Shown here in pieces: positions 10,374 through 20,175 of a stretch of DNA of 64,000 bases. The translations under genes and the position numbers were made by a program. Position 1 is the first letter of the stretch, and the number at the start of each line of letters is the position of its first letter. The stretch comes from Luidia sarsii (lineage: Eukaryota; Echinodermata; Asteroidea; Paxillosida; Luidiidae), in contig OX465102.1 of the NCBI GenBank assembly GCA_949987565.1, forward strand, positions 19,045,493 through 19,109,492, given 5' to 3'. The notes below the pieces were generated by a model. It had not been told where the DNA came from and made no database searches. It was given only the letters and a program-made list of their open reading frames with translations.

Positions 10374-11303
10374 ATGGATAAGATTCTGCTTGGCGTGGCT
10401 GCATCCACCCATCCTGAGGGCGTCAAAAGGGCCATCATTGGCCGAGTCATAGGAGCCGCAGCCAGAGCCCCCACTGAGGACCTTGTGGCCTCCGTGCTGG
10501 ACATTGCCTCCAGATGGATGACAGAGGAGGAGTCCGTGTTCCTACAGCAGGCAGGTCGCGAGCTTCTCCATGCCTGGGCCAAGCACAACCAGACGCTCTT
10601 TGATGAGTTCTTTGCCCGAAAGCTCCTGGGCGGGATGCTGGGCCGGGAGTCGCCGTCTCCGGAGCGGACCGTGCACTTCGTCCACGAGGGGCTGGCGATG
10701 TCGCGGCGGCGGGCAGAGGCTGCCAGGCTGGTGCAGGCCCAGGCCATGGGGCTGGTGCGGCGACGCGGGGACCTGCCCACACTGGCCGCTCTCAGCCAGC
10801 TCCTCCTGGCCTTCCCTGAGTGCCTCCCCGGGGCACAGGATGGCCGGCTGCTCTGCGCCGTGGCCGTGGAGTGCGTGGGGGCGCTGCGGCCTGCAGCCCT
10901 GGGGCCAGCCGCCAAGGCCGCCCTGGAGGGCATGGTGCCGGTCAGCGCTCTCCTCCACCACGTCTGGCGTCAGGACCCGAGCACAGTGCTGCCCTCTCTG
11001 GCTGCAGTCTTCAATCTGATCTCCACGCTGCCCTCCGACGGCGGGGCCGGCCCCTCGGTGGCCCTGGGTGCTCTGGTGCAGCACGTCCCCGCCCAGCTCA
11101 TCGCCGCAGTCACCAGGAATGCAGTCTCAGACGTGTCCATCGCCGACGGGCGCATGACCGCTGCACTCACGCGCATGATTGAGTGGCTGTCCTGGCCACG
11201 GGTGCAGAACATTGACCGTTGGATTGTGGCCTTCCTCAAGAACCTGGCCCTGGCCCAGAAGTTCACCATCTTGATTAGTGTTACAATTGCTTCGGTGGAG
11301 AAG
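10374..11303 (+). CDS. USP38: USP38-like exon 1: N-terminal helical region (aa 1-310)
   Basis: Encodes the non-catalytic alpha-helical region, with conserved blocks such as MDKIL, MIEWLSWP and QKFTIL. It ends VEK followed by the donor GTATAA. The exon is strongly GC-rich compared with the A/T-rich intron beside it, and several long open frames on other frames and strands here are only by-products of that composition. Confidence 0.92.
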
Positions 11304-14300
11304 GTATAAAACAAGAACATGTCACAGTGAAATTACAGTACACTGTAAATGAGATGAATTGTTGCCAGTTTGTACAACGTGCAAAACTGCAAAATTGTGC
11401 ATATATCTGGAAATGTCTTTTTTGCACTATCCATACATGTACTTTCCTAACAATCTCTACTTGACTAATCCAGTCTTCACCCGAGAAATTGATCCTTAAA
11501 CTTATCATTTATCAAAAATTTTCAATAAAGGAAACTAAAGGTAAGATCTTATGAATATCAAATCACGGGCATCAGTCTACACTAGAGGTTCATACCCCAT
11601 GTTATGACAGGCATGTCCAGCAATTTCACAGGACTTACAGTAGCATAACTCAGAGGATTTTCCACCCCTGCTTGAGTAAACGAGCCCTGGGGTTATGCAT
11701 ATTTCACAGGAAACATGAACAAGTGTGAATCCTGGGCAGGTTTATCTAACCCCAGGTTTGTATTATGTGACCAAGACCAGCAGTACATGCAGGATTTGAC
11801 ACTCAGATAGCCTGTATTCAGAGGGCCCAGCCCATAGCAACACCGCTGGCACTCCGAATTCGGAGATCCCTGTACTGTGGTTAATATGTGGCAGATACAC
11901 TGTAGGCCAACTGTTGCCGTCCATGTTTGATGGGCTCAAGGGATAGGTTCAGCACATCTGGCAAAAGGTTGATCTGCATGACTATTCACCTGACCTTTGA
12001 CCTTGTTTGTTCCCCCTCCCCCTACTTCCACAGGTCTTTGTGAAGCTGTGCTTTCCCATTGTGAGGGACAGTGCCTTGCCTGTACTCACCCACATGCTAC
12101 TCAGCTTTCAGCACTCTCCAGAAGCCTTCCATAAGGTGAGTGTGCCAATTTCCCAGTCATCTCAGCCCAACGGTTCCCAACCCCATGGGCTCTTCTACTA
12201 AAAGACACATCGAGTCCAACATACAGTACTTAGGAGGGCCTGATTGTTCTATTCTAGCAGGACCTTTCTCAATAAACTGCATTTGAGAAAGGTCCTGCTG
12301 GGATCAAAACATCAGGCCCTCCTATCCTAAGCCTTACTTATGGTTGTGTGGTCAGGTTGCCCTCAGATGATTTTTAGTGGGACCATCATTTCCAACGTCA
12401 CGTCACATCAAAGAGGCAATGAATCTCTTATGTCAGTGGATTGGCCTGTGCCAATTTCACTTTCACATTAACATTTGCCATTCATGTACTAGTAGATCTA
12501 TGTGGGTTTTTTTCTCAGACAGTGAAACACTTCCAAACTTTGGGAAAGAAAGAAGGAAACATTTTCAGCTCCAGAAAAAAATGGCCAACAAAAGAGAACA
12601 ATTGTCACTGCATGCAAATATATTTGTACATTTATGTTCAAACAAGCTTGTGCAGTCTGGAATGTGACTCAGTTATGCGCAGTTTGGCACGAAAAAAGAA
12701 AGAAAAAATTGAATCGCAATTAACTTTTCAATACCTGTAATTTTGCCATGTGTGAACGTGCTCAAGATTTTTTTGGTTTCCCTGTGTTCCTGTGTTTTGG
12801 TTTCCCTGTGTTCCACGCCTTATGACTCGAAAGCACTGCATTGTCCCTCTTTTTTGTAGAAATAACCAACAAATGTAATCTCTCCCACAACTGGCTGTGA
12901 AATGTTCTCTTTTTGCTCACTAGATTGTTGGCCACGTCCCCGAGTTACTTAAGAGACTGAGGAGTGAGAACTCCCCTTCCAGTCGCGACTGTAGCCAGAA
13001 GGTGGGAGAGTTAGTCTACTGTCTGATGTACCAGCATGCTGGCTACCCTGACCTTTATGAGACCATCTTGGAGACACTCAAGGTATGCAAATAGAATAAG
13101 ATTGCCAACGATGTACATGTATTTTAAATGAGGGTGTGCCCTACTTGACGTAATAAGCTTGTGTGCTCAGTGCTCTGCACGATTGTCTGCTGAAAAAATC
13201 CTGGCGGCTCGGATGGGAATCGAACCTGCGAGTCTGCAACTCATGCTGTCTAATGCAGATGTCTTACCACTGGAGCTTCAGAGCATCTGATTCAAATCAC
13301 GGTTATTTTGTACACTGTACAAGTAATCAAAAAAACATTTTTTTTGGACAATTCTCACCATTATTTGAAGTCAAGTGGACAGATAATTTGAAATAAAGTG
13401 GAAAAATGCCCGGGGCGAGCTGGTTAACATAAACAAATTGCACCAATAGTTAACTGCCTCTGTCGTGTCCACACACACCAAAGAAGTAGAGTTTGAATCT
13501 TGATTCCAAACGTTTTTGGTGGACAGTGCCCTACTGACTGCCTAACCTTGTACAGGGTGTACGTATGTCCTTTATTAGGGCTGTTTCCACTGTCCCAAAT
13601 AAACACGATTATTTGGATTGTGGTTTTAATTGCGATTCAAGCTCAACTTATTTTTTTAGTGTGGGCAAAATCAATGTGACTATCAGTGGTATTTGAATCG
13701 CAATTCAGACTCTACTGTTACTCATATTTTATCATAAGTTATCAAGTTTATTTGCGACGCGATGTGTGTGGGAATGCTCTGCTGAATGCGTTTTTTTTTA
13801 AATCCCACAATGCAACACTCGTATTCTGATTGACAACCCTCAAGGACACCCACACCCCATTCGACCACAACTGCTAACCACAACCGGCTAGCGATTTTTT
13901 TTGCCTGTGTGAATGCCAGAAAAAAAAAAAATCGTGATTTTGATCGCAACTATTTGGACAGTGGAAACAGCGCTAATGATGCACTGTTTATTTTGGGGGT
14001 GTTTATTGGTGGGGAGCAGGATATTGCCCGTCCCACGGAGGAACTGATGAAGGAGAAACTGAAGCTGAGTGCCTGGACCTCCCAGACCCCCGTCAACTCG
14101 GCCCTGTCTACCAGGTTCCTGCCCCGGTCTGAGACCGGCAAGACTGGCCTGGACAACCTGGGCAACACCTGCTACATGAACAGCGTCCTTCAGGCTCTCG
14201 TCATGACCAGTGGGTGAGCAGCATGGGGTTGTTCACACTTAAAGGGGAATGAAACCCAGAGGAGAATTATGGCTTATCTGATTGGATGTTAAAAACAACT

Positions 14301-17300
14301 ACAATTACCTATGTGCTACTCACCTACGAGTTTCGAGGTTCGAATTCTCATTTCCGCAACCCGCCATCTTTTCGAATGACCCGCCACTCACTGCGGGTGG
14401 TATGACATCGCAACAAAAAACTCCCGCATGGGCCCGGACGGATGTACCCCTACATGTACTACATGTATATACTGCGTGCAGTCACGAGCTGAACGATGGT
14501 GTACTGCCAGGCTTGAATCATAGAATCACTTGGTCATCGTAGTGATGCTCTCCATTTAATGAAGCCAGGAAAAAATGTGGATGAAGCGTCTTTGGACAAT
14601 TCAACCACATAGTCTCATCATCCAAGAGGGGAATTATTAACACCTTGCTTGTTTACCCCTTTTGTGTTCACTCCCCCACTTCTCTTTTTCATCTTTTCCC
14701 TTTGATATTTCCCCCTTCCACTACCTAATCCTTACCCACACCCCTGCCTTTCCCTTTGATCTCACTTTACCTGCTTTCCCCTTTGTCTGTCATCCATGTC
14801 CCAGTTACTCTGTTTTGTCCCTTTCATTCTTCTCAATTTTGATATTGGCCTTTTGGTCAATTTTGGTCAATGATCGCTGACCTCTGTTGCAGATTCCCTG
14901 AGGAGATCATGGCCTGCCCAGTCTACAATCACCAGTGTGTGATAGCCAGGCTGCAGATGACCTTTGCCTTCTTAGCTCACACACAGGTATGTCGACCCGG
15001 GGAAGATCTGTGTCAAGCTAATCATTCTAAATTCAGAGGGCGTGACGTGTGGATCCTAGCAGGACCTTTCTCAAAGCCAGAATTCTACCTTTGAGAAGGG
15101 TACTGCTAGGATCCACACGCCAGGCCCACTGAATTTATATTTCTTAGCTCAGCATTAATTGCGCTGGGTCTATTTCCCGTGCTGATGACCATCACACCAA
15201 GGTTTTTAATCAATGTGTCATTTAAAATAATTCCAGTACTATCAGGAGCAGTATACCGGTTTACAGTATCTGTGAAATGAAATCAATGTGTATACACTCA
15301 GATAGAAAGATGCTGGTACACAACACCAGAGGTCTGTGGTTTAAATCCTGGTCCAGTCATTTATCTTTGCCATTTAAAAAAAAAAAAAAATTAAAGACAA
15401 AGAAAATTTGTTTGCGTGGGGACTGGTTTTTCAAAGTAAATAACAAGGCAGGTATTTGCCTGAGAACAAGGAAAAGGGAGAAAAAATAGGCATACACATA
15501 CCAATGGTCATTCTTTACTTTCAGAGAGCGGCCTACTCACCCAAGGAATTCCTGGTGGCCTCTCGACCGCCCTGGTTCTCGCCGGGCACCCAGCAGGACT
15601 GCTCCGAGTTTCTCAAGTACCTCCTTGACCGGCTGGACGAGGAGGAGAAGTCGGTGAGGCGCTTTGAGGCCCAGCTGCAGCGCACTCGGGAGCGGGTGGA
15701 GCGCATGAAGCGGAAGAATGCTAAGAGGGAGGCAGAGGAGGCAGAGGTGACGGCGGAGGTCCGAGGAAGGACTGAGAAGGAAGCAGAGAGGCAGGAGGGA
15801 GGAAGGACAGCTCTGAGTCGCAAGACGCTGACGGACGGTCGTCGGAGATCAGCCTCAGATTCGGCGCTTCAAACGGAACCGGCATCCGCCTTGGCAGAGT
15901 CGAGCTCTAGACGCACAACGGGCAACAGCAAAACTGATCAGGACATTGGTGCGGTAAGCAAGAAACTCTGGCAGGCGGGTCACAGCGCAGTCTGCCCGGA
16001 GCCTGAGATCAAGTCACCAGAGGCCGATGCAGCCACCATCTCCCTGGCTCCCTGCAGACTCACCGATGCCGGGAACCCGCTGCACCAGCCGCAGTCAGAT
16101 GAAGAGTCCGCCAGGACCCACTTGATGGTGGTCAACCTGCTGGAGAAGGACTCTGGCGCCGACAGGTCTTCGTCACCAGCCAGTACCACTGGCAAGAAAC
16201 TGCCGGAGGAGACAGAACAGCTGTCCATCGTGGAGGAGTACTTCGCTGGGAAGTCGGTCACCCGGATCCGCTGCCTGTCCTGCAACAGCGTCTCCAGCCG
16301 GGCCGAGACCTTCTTTGACCTGCCGCTGGCCTTCCCGGGCTCAGATGCCGCCACCAGCATGCGGGGTGGGCAGAGCTGTGCCAACAAGGAGGACGCCGCT
16401 GGGAAAGGCCTGGGACTAGAGGCAGCGGCGGCGGCAGAGAGGCTGGCCCAGGAGGAGCTGGCCCGCGGTGGAGGCAAGCAGTGGGAGCTGAACGGTGGGG
16501 CCACAGCCACCGCGTCCACCTCGACCGTCAAGGAGCTGGCCTCGGGGCCGGGCCAGAGCGGTGAGAGCAGCCAGCCTCCGAGGGGCTCCCCCAGTCGCCT
16601 GGAGGAGCTCCTGGAGCACTACCTCACCCCGGAGCTCCTCACCGGCGACAACCGGTACCACTGCGAGAAGTGCAGGTGCCTCCGGGATGCTGAAAAGCGC
16701 ATCGAGATCGCCAAGCCTCCAAAAGTCCTCATGCTGACGCTCATGAGGTTCTCCTATGATGTCAAAACGCACAGTCGCTGCAAGATCCTGGCAGACGTCA
16801 AGTTCCCCAAGGTCCTGAATTTAGAGCTGTCTCACCCGGGCAGGGAATCCCCTGCTGCGCAGAAGGACCCAGATCAGGGTGATCAACCGACGTCCGCGGA
16901 AGAGCAGGACTCTGGGCAGGATCCCCCGTGCTCCAAGCGAGTGCGGCAAAACAGTGAGAACACTGTGGAGGGCAAAAGTAACCATAGATTTGCACTGTAT
17001 GGAGTCATCGTTCACTCTGGTATCTCCTCAGAAAGTGGCCATTACTACTGCTACGCAAGGCACTCGGACTTCCTGACAGACCCAGTGTCCCGACCCTCCA
17101 AGCCGCAAGCGGAACCCGAGGCAGGAGACAACGAGACGCAGGGCACTGCCCCCGACGAGGTCGAGGATGACCTCCTCCCTGACCAGTGGTTCCTCTTCAA
17201 TGATAGCCGGGTCTCGTTCTCATCCTATGACTCCTTCGGGAATGTGACCAGGCGTTTCCCCAAGGACACTGCCTATGTCTTGTTCTACAGACAAGTGCCT

Positions 17301-18878
17301 GAATGCTCTGTGCCCTCCACAGAAGGCCAGACAAGGGCAAAGCCCTCCCCAGCTGAACTTCGTAAGAAGCCCGTACGCAAGGAGCTCCAAGAAGCAGTTA
17401 AGAAGGATAATGCCCAGTATCTGAAGGTACAGTGATTACATGTACAATGTACTCATTAGGCATATACTTTTCCTAGAGATTACTTACTTACTTGCTTAAT
17501 CCTCTTCGCCCCCAGTGAAGCCCAAGGCATTAGTGATTTACCTCCAATGGTTCCTATCCTTAGCAGCATGTTGTGCCTCACCCCATGTCGGACCCATCTC
17601 CTTTAGAGCTCTGCCATCACCGTACACCACTAGGTTGTTTTTGGCCGGCCTTGCTTCTTCTTTCCTGGTGGAGTCCATCTCAAAGCAACCTTGGATATAC
17701 GGTTCAGGGCCATTCTCAGGACATGACTGAGCCATCTTATTTGATGGGGCTTGATCACTAGCACCACATTTCTTGTTTTCCTGGGCAGCTGGCTCTTCAT
17801 TTAAGATCTTGCTCTGCCAGATGTTACAAATTCTCCTAGAGATTAACCACACCTCAACTTTCACAGTGGCCAACAAAGTCCACTAGCACTATGTATAGCA
17901 GGCAACCGAGCAAAGCACTGAGCACTCAGTGCTTATTACGTACATGTAGGCCTATTGAGTAGGGTAAACCCTCATTGAAAGTCCACTAAAGAATAATAGT
18001 TTTTGCACTTGGCATACTTTTGGGGGGGATCACAGGGGACAAAAGGGATTTGTGCACTCTGTAAAGATTTTAACGATGTGTGCACTGTTGTACATGTACA
18101 TGTATTGCAAATATCTGTAAAGATTTTAATGATGTGTCCACTATTGCAGGGCTCGCAAGTAAAAAATAAAATGTAATTCCCCTTTGGACAGGGTAGTCTA
18201 AAATCTGGTTGCCCGAATTTCATTTTCAGCTGCCAAACAAGGACCCAAGCTTTAGGCCACTGGATCGTCTTACGTGGTCTTCAAATATTTAGCCGAGTCA
18301 GAATCCATTGTCTACGGCTTTGGTTTCTGCATGAACCTAAACATCCATCGGCTGCCCAAGAGTGCCTGTGAAAACTGGAACCGTAGTCAATGGATTCAGA
18401 CACAGCTGACAAGGTTTTTTTCTTGCATTGCTCACACTTGGGTTCAGTCAGCCACGCAGTGTCAGCAACATTTTGCCCAGTCAGCCAATCAGAATAATCC
18501 TAACCACATTCCTTGTTATTCCTTAACATTTTATGTCATGACTCATGATGATGAAAAAATCAATTGTACAAAGCAAAAAAAATGGACCTGACGGAATTTG
18601 TTCCCAGCAGAAGGGCATAAAGAGATTTTAGCATCTGAACGCCCTTATGCCCTTTTGGCGGGTACCTGACACAGTCTTCTGAAGCTCTCATCTTGTCTCT
18701 CCTCCTCCGTTCTCGCAATCAGGAGCGTGAGCTGGAGGCCCGGACTTTGGCCCTCAGGACCTCTCGGGGATGGGAGGGCAGCTCCTCCAACCATCACAAC
18801 TCTGATGACAGGAACGACCCGCCCAGTGGATGCGGGGGCGGTGGTGGCGGCATGCAACCCCCTCGCCTTGTCTTCTGA
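10374..18878 (+). CDS. USP38: USP35/USP38-type ubiquitin carboxyl-terminal hydrolase, seven coding exons
   Basis: A cysteine protease that removes ubiquitin from proteins (peptidase family C19). Exons: 10374-11303, 12034-12135, 12924-13082, 14020-14213, 14893-14986, 15525-17426, 18723-18878. All have GT donors, AG acceptors and matching phases, giving about 1178 aa. The start MDKIL is chosen because vertebrate USP38 starts alike; an in-frame upstream ATG at 10314 is not conserved. Residues 1-397 form the long helical N-terminal region of this subfamily. The USP domain starts near 438 with GLDNLGNTCYMN (catalytic Cys448). His999 lies in SGHYYCYA and Asp1053 in FNDSRV. Zinc-finger Cys pairs are at 743/746 and 873/876. 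The Gly-rich tail ending RLVF is the USP38 signature. The protein is longer than the roughly 1020-1040 aa vertebrate homologues because of a charged insertion in exon 6. Vertebrates have two paralogues, so this is probably the pre-duplication form. Confidence 0.93.
11304..12033 (+). other. USP38-like intron 1
   Basis: No exon inside. 11810-11880 carries a copy of the repeat with AGAGGGCCCAGC-CATAGCAACACC and GCACTCCGAATTCGGAG that recurs at 31795-31860, 46160-46235 and 60665-60735. Confidence 0.6.
12034..12135 (+). CDS. USP38: USP38-like exon 2 (aa 311-344)
   Basis: Phase-0 exon of 102 bp with a CCACAG acceptor after a C-rich pyrimidine tract and a GTGAGT donor. It carries the conserved HMLLSFQHSPEAFHK block. 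Confidence 0.92.
12228..12330. mobile_element. GGGCCTGA foldback MITE, intron 2
   Basis: Inverted arms: AGGAGGGCCTGAT ... TAGCAGGACCTTTCTCAA against TTGAGAAAGGTCCTGCT ... ATCAGGCCCTCCT. This is the best-preserved copy of a family that occurs about 20 times in the window. Confidence 0.8.
12335..12455 (+). repeat. Dispersed repeat with inverted partner at 51975-52110
   Basis: CATCAAAGAGGCAATGAATC, TTATGTCAGTGGATTGGCCT and GTGCCAAT are found as reverse complement at 51985-52055, again next to a GGGCCTGA foldback. Confidence 0.7.
12924..13082 (+). CDS. USP38: USP38-like exon 3 (aa 345-397)
   Basis: 159-bp phase-0 exon with a CTCACTAG acceptor and a GTATGC donor. It includes VYCLMYQHAGYPDLYE, a conserved block of the family. 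Confidence 0.9.
13150..13275 (-). mobile_element. tRNA-derived SINE head, intron 3
   Basis: Minus strand reads GCTCTGAAGCTCCAGTGGTA (A box) ... GGTTCGATTCC (B box) ... TCCGAGC. The acceptor-stem-like ends pair at 6 of 7 positions. The downstream CACTGAGCAC-containing tail also occurs at 17905-17935 and 34365-34395, so this is a SINE family and not a tRNA gene. Confidence 0.65.
13574..13977. mobile_element. Nonautonomous DNA transposon, 404 bp, directly upstream of exon 4
   Basis: Terminal inverted repeats of about 26 bp: ATTAGGGCTGTTTCCACTGT at the left end and ACAGTGGAAACAGCGCTAAT at the right. The interior has no coding sequence. It ends 42 bases before exon 4 of the protease, so its right TIR contributes the CTAAT that could serve as the intron branch site. 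Confidence 0.8.
14020..14213 (+). CDS. USP38: USP38-like exon 4 with the catalytic Cys box (aa 398-462)
   Basis: Holds SAWTSQTP and the Cys box GLDNLGNTCYMN (Cys448). The exon ends two bases into a Gly codon (donor GTGAGC), completed by the first base of exon 5. The acceptor GGGGAGCAG lacks a clear pyrimidine tract, and the sequence 43 bases upstream is the end of a MITE. Confidence 0.92.
14240..14515 (+). repeat. Solo arm of the 5.9-kb foldback family, intron 4
   Basis: Shares GAATGAAACCCAGAG, GGCTTATCTGATTGG, TATGTGCTACTCACCTACGA, CTCCCGCATGGGCCCGGACG and GAGCTGAACGATGGTGTACT with 5846-6118. Confidence 0.8.
14655..14840 (+). repeat. Pyrimidine-rich dispersed repeat (partner 55590-55765)
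   Basis: TTCCCTTTGATATTTCCCCC, ACTACCTAATCCTTA, CCCTGCCTTTCCCTTTGATC and the following text align in order with 55603-55750. One copy sits in a protease intron and one in an intron of the hydrolase gene. Confidence 0.75.
14893..14986 (+). CDS. USP38: USP38-like exon 5 (aa 462-493)
   Basis: 94-bp exon with acceptor GTTGCAG and donor GTATGT. It encodes FPEEI ... MTFAFLAHTQ, which matches the family directly after the Cys box. Confidence 0.9.
15034..15135. mobile_element. GGGCCTGA-family foldback, intron 5
   Basis: Arms TTCAGAGGGCGTGACGTGTG-GATCCTAGCAGGACCTTTCTC and their near reverse complement ending CACACGCCAGGCCCACTGAA. Confidence 0.75.
15290..15365 (+). mobile_element. Partial tRNA-derived SINE head, intron 5
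   Basis: ACACCAGAGGTCTGTGGTTT-AAATCCTGGTCCAGTCA resembles the B-box half of the SINE seen at 33240 and 36520. A run of A follows. Confidence 0.5.
15525..17426 (+). CDS. USP38: USP38-like exon 6: main catalytic exon (aa 494-1127)
   Basis: 634 codons. It begins RAAYSPKEF and carries the QQDCSEF block, then a Lys/Glu/Arg-rich, probably coiled-coil stretch (about aa 535-590) and a low-complexity Ser/Ala/Glu stretch to about 710. The finger subdomain has Cys pairs 743/746 and 873/876. LMLTLMRFSYD, the His box (His999) and the NDSRV Asp box (1053) follow. A second acidic spacer lies between the His and Asp boxes (about 1013-1042). The exon ends YLK with donor GTACAG. Confidence 0.93.
17500..17880 (-). 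pseudogene. LINE reverse transcriptase C-terminal remnant, intron 6
   Basis: The minus strand carries a frame resembling the extreme C-terminus of a non-LTR retrotransposon polymerase protein, with KEMGPTWGEAQHAAKDRNHWR-type text, a shape typical of these ends. The upstream GRPKTTW-like zone is mutated (KEEARPAKNN). It is a dead 5'-truncated fragment. Confidence 0.65.
18058..18150 (+). repeat. Short tandem duplication, intron 6
   Basis: CTGTAAAGATTTTAACGATGTGT at 18058 (interrupted here for length: CTGTAAAGATTTTAA, then CGATGTGT) recurs at 18115 with one or two changes. Confidence 0.7.
18297..18396. repeat. Inverted repeat, intron 6
   Basis: CAGAATCCATTGTCTACGG near 18299 pairs with CCGTAGTCAATGGATTCAG near 18380. 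Confidence 0.65.
18723..18878 (+). CDS. USP38: USP38-like exon 7: C-terminal tail (aa 1128-1178)
   Basis: Starts ERELEARTLAL after the acceptor CGCAATCAG, continues through DDRNDPPSGCGGGGGGM and stops at TGA after RLVF. The Asp-Asn/Arg-Asp-Pro-Pro, poly-Gly and RLVF end are the same as in USP38, which fixes the last exon. Confidence 0.9.
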   Translation, partial: ERELEARTLALRTSRGWEGSSSNHHNSDDRNDPPSGCGGGGGGMQPPRLVF

Positions 18879-20175
18879 GCACCCACCTTTGTCATAGGAT
18901 GTCAGATTCATGTCTGCACACGGTATTTTGCAATTGAAAGTTCACTCTGTCGTGTCAGTACAGCAGTGTTGTATGTGTTGCTCATTCCTTTTGACCTCAT
19001 TATGTCTGTAATGAGGTACACATGTAGCATAAATCAAGAACTATCTTCATAATGTAATATAATTGTTTTTAAGCCTAACCCCCAGGCCCTCTTGCCTAGG
19101 ACACATCCTGCCAAATCCTCAAATCAATAGCCACTATGCCCAAAATGCCATCCTCCTCAATCCTCCAAAATCATTTGGGATTTATTGAAGGAAGTTTGTG
19201 GAGGGGGGACCACAGTCTCATTCCTGCAAAATCCTCCTCCAAACCTGCAAGTGATCTGAGGAGGAGATCAATGGCATTAAGTCCCGGTCCCCAGTCAAGT
19301 TTTCTTTTCCGTTTTTCAAAATAATTGTTTAAATGTTCCCAGTAAGTTTTTCCTTTATTTGTTTGATCTAGTACATGTATTTAAAGTAATTCCAATGTTG
19401 CAAATTGTTACAAAAATTACCCATAATACACAAATAACACAAATTTCAGAGGCCCTGACTTGTCGATCCTAGCAGGATCTTTCTTTCAGCCTTTGGGAAA
19501 GGTCCTGCTTGAATTAAAAAAATGTCAGACACTCTACATGTTTGAGTTTCATAAAATTAAAATTGATTGATAGAGCATGTCTGTCTGTTACCTGTTTTTT
19601 TCGAAATGGTTTAAGATTAATTATATATAGTGTCTGACTGTCACCACAGCTCTCCACAACTTGATAATGTAGCTATTTCCTCAATGCTAACCCACACAAG
19701 CAAATGATCCCAGTGGTCAGCATATTAGCCCTGCTACTGTGTGCTCTGTGTTCTTATGAACAATATCTAGATGGTATTGTACACTGATACTGATATTGTA
19801 TACTGATACTAAGTATACTATTTGCTACTGAATGTTGTCCCCACTCCTGCAAAGACAGACTAACTAAAGTGCTTGTGCATTGATGCATTATACCAGAGCT
19901 GTCTGTTCAAATGTCCAATCAAGTCCTAATTTCTTGTCTCCTTAACAGAGAATACGATTTGAAGGTTTGCATGGTGGCAAGTGGAAGGTTTGCAGTGACA
20001 CCTTGTAATGCATCTCATTCTACCTTTGAGAAAGGCCCTGCATGTTTGAAACATCAGGCCCTACTAATTGTTGACATCTCTTTTGAGAAAGAGATTTGTT
20101 ACATGGTGTTACTGCAAACCTTCCCCTTGATCACCCAGTTTCCTTTGTTCTTTGATTTGTGTAAAATAAATAAAT
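18879..20175 (+). other. 3' flank of the USP38-like gene with candidate poly(A) signals
   Basis: An ATTAAA lies at about 19555 and an AATAAATAAA cluster at 20165-20174. Either could end the transcript, but there is no direct evidence. Repeats inside: GGGCCTGA-family copies at 19445-19535 and 20020-20075, and a stretch at 19955-20125 shared with 30165-30240 and 39205-39355. Confidence 0.35.

Noticed and set aside
10447..11084. Long minus-strand and alternative plus-strand open frames over USP exon 1
   Set aside because: They come from the GC-rich composition of the real exon. Only the frame starting at 10374 matches a protein family.
13192..13275. tRNA gene
   Set aside because: A and B boxes and partial acceptor pairing are present, but the flank belongs to a repeated family and the anticodon arm is not convincing; called a SINE head. 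The same holds for 42215-42310, 51620-51755 and 63590-63690.
15533..16772. Open frames opposite USP exon 6
   Set aside because: Antisense shadows of the catalytic exon with low-complexity Ser/Ala/Arg content and no domain.
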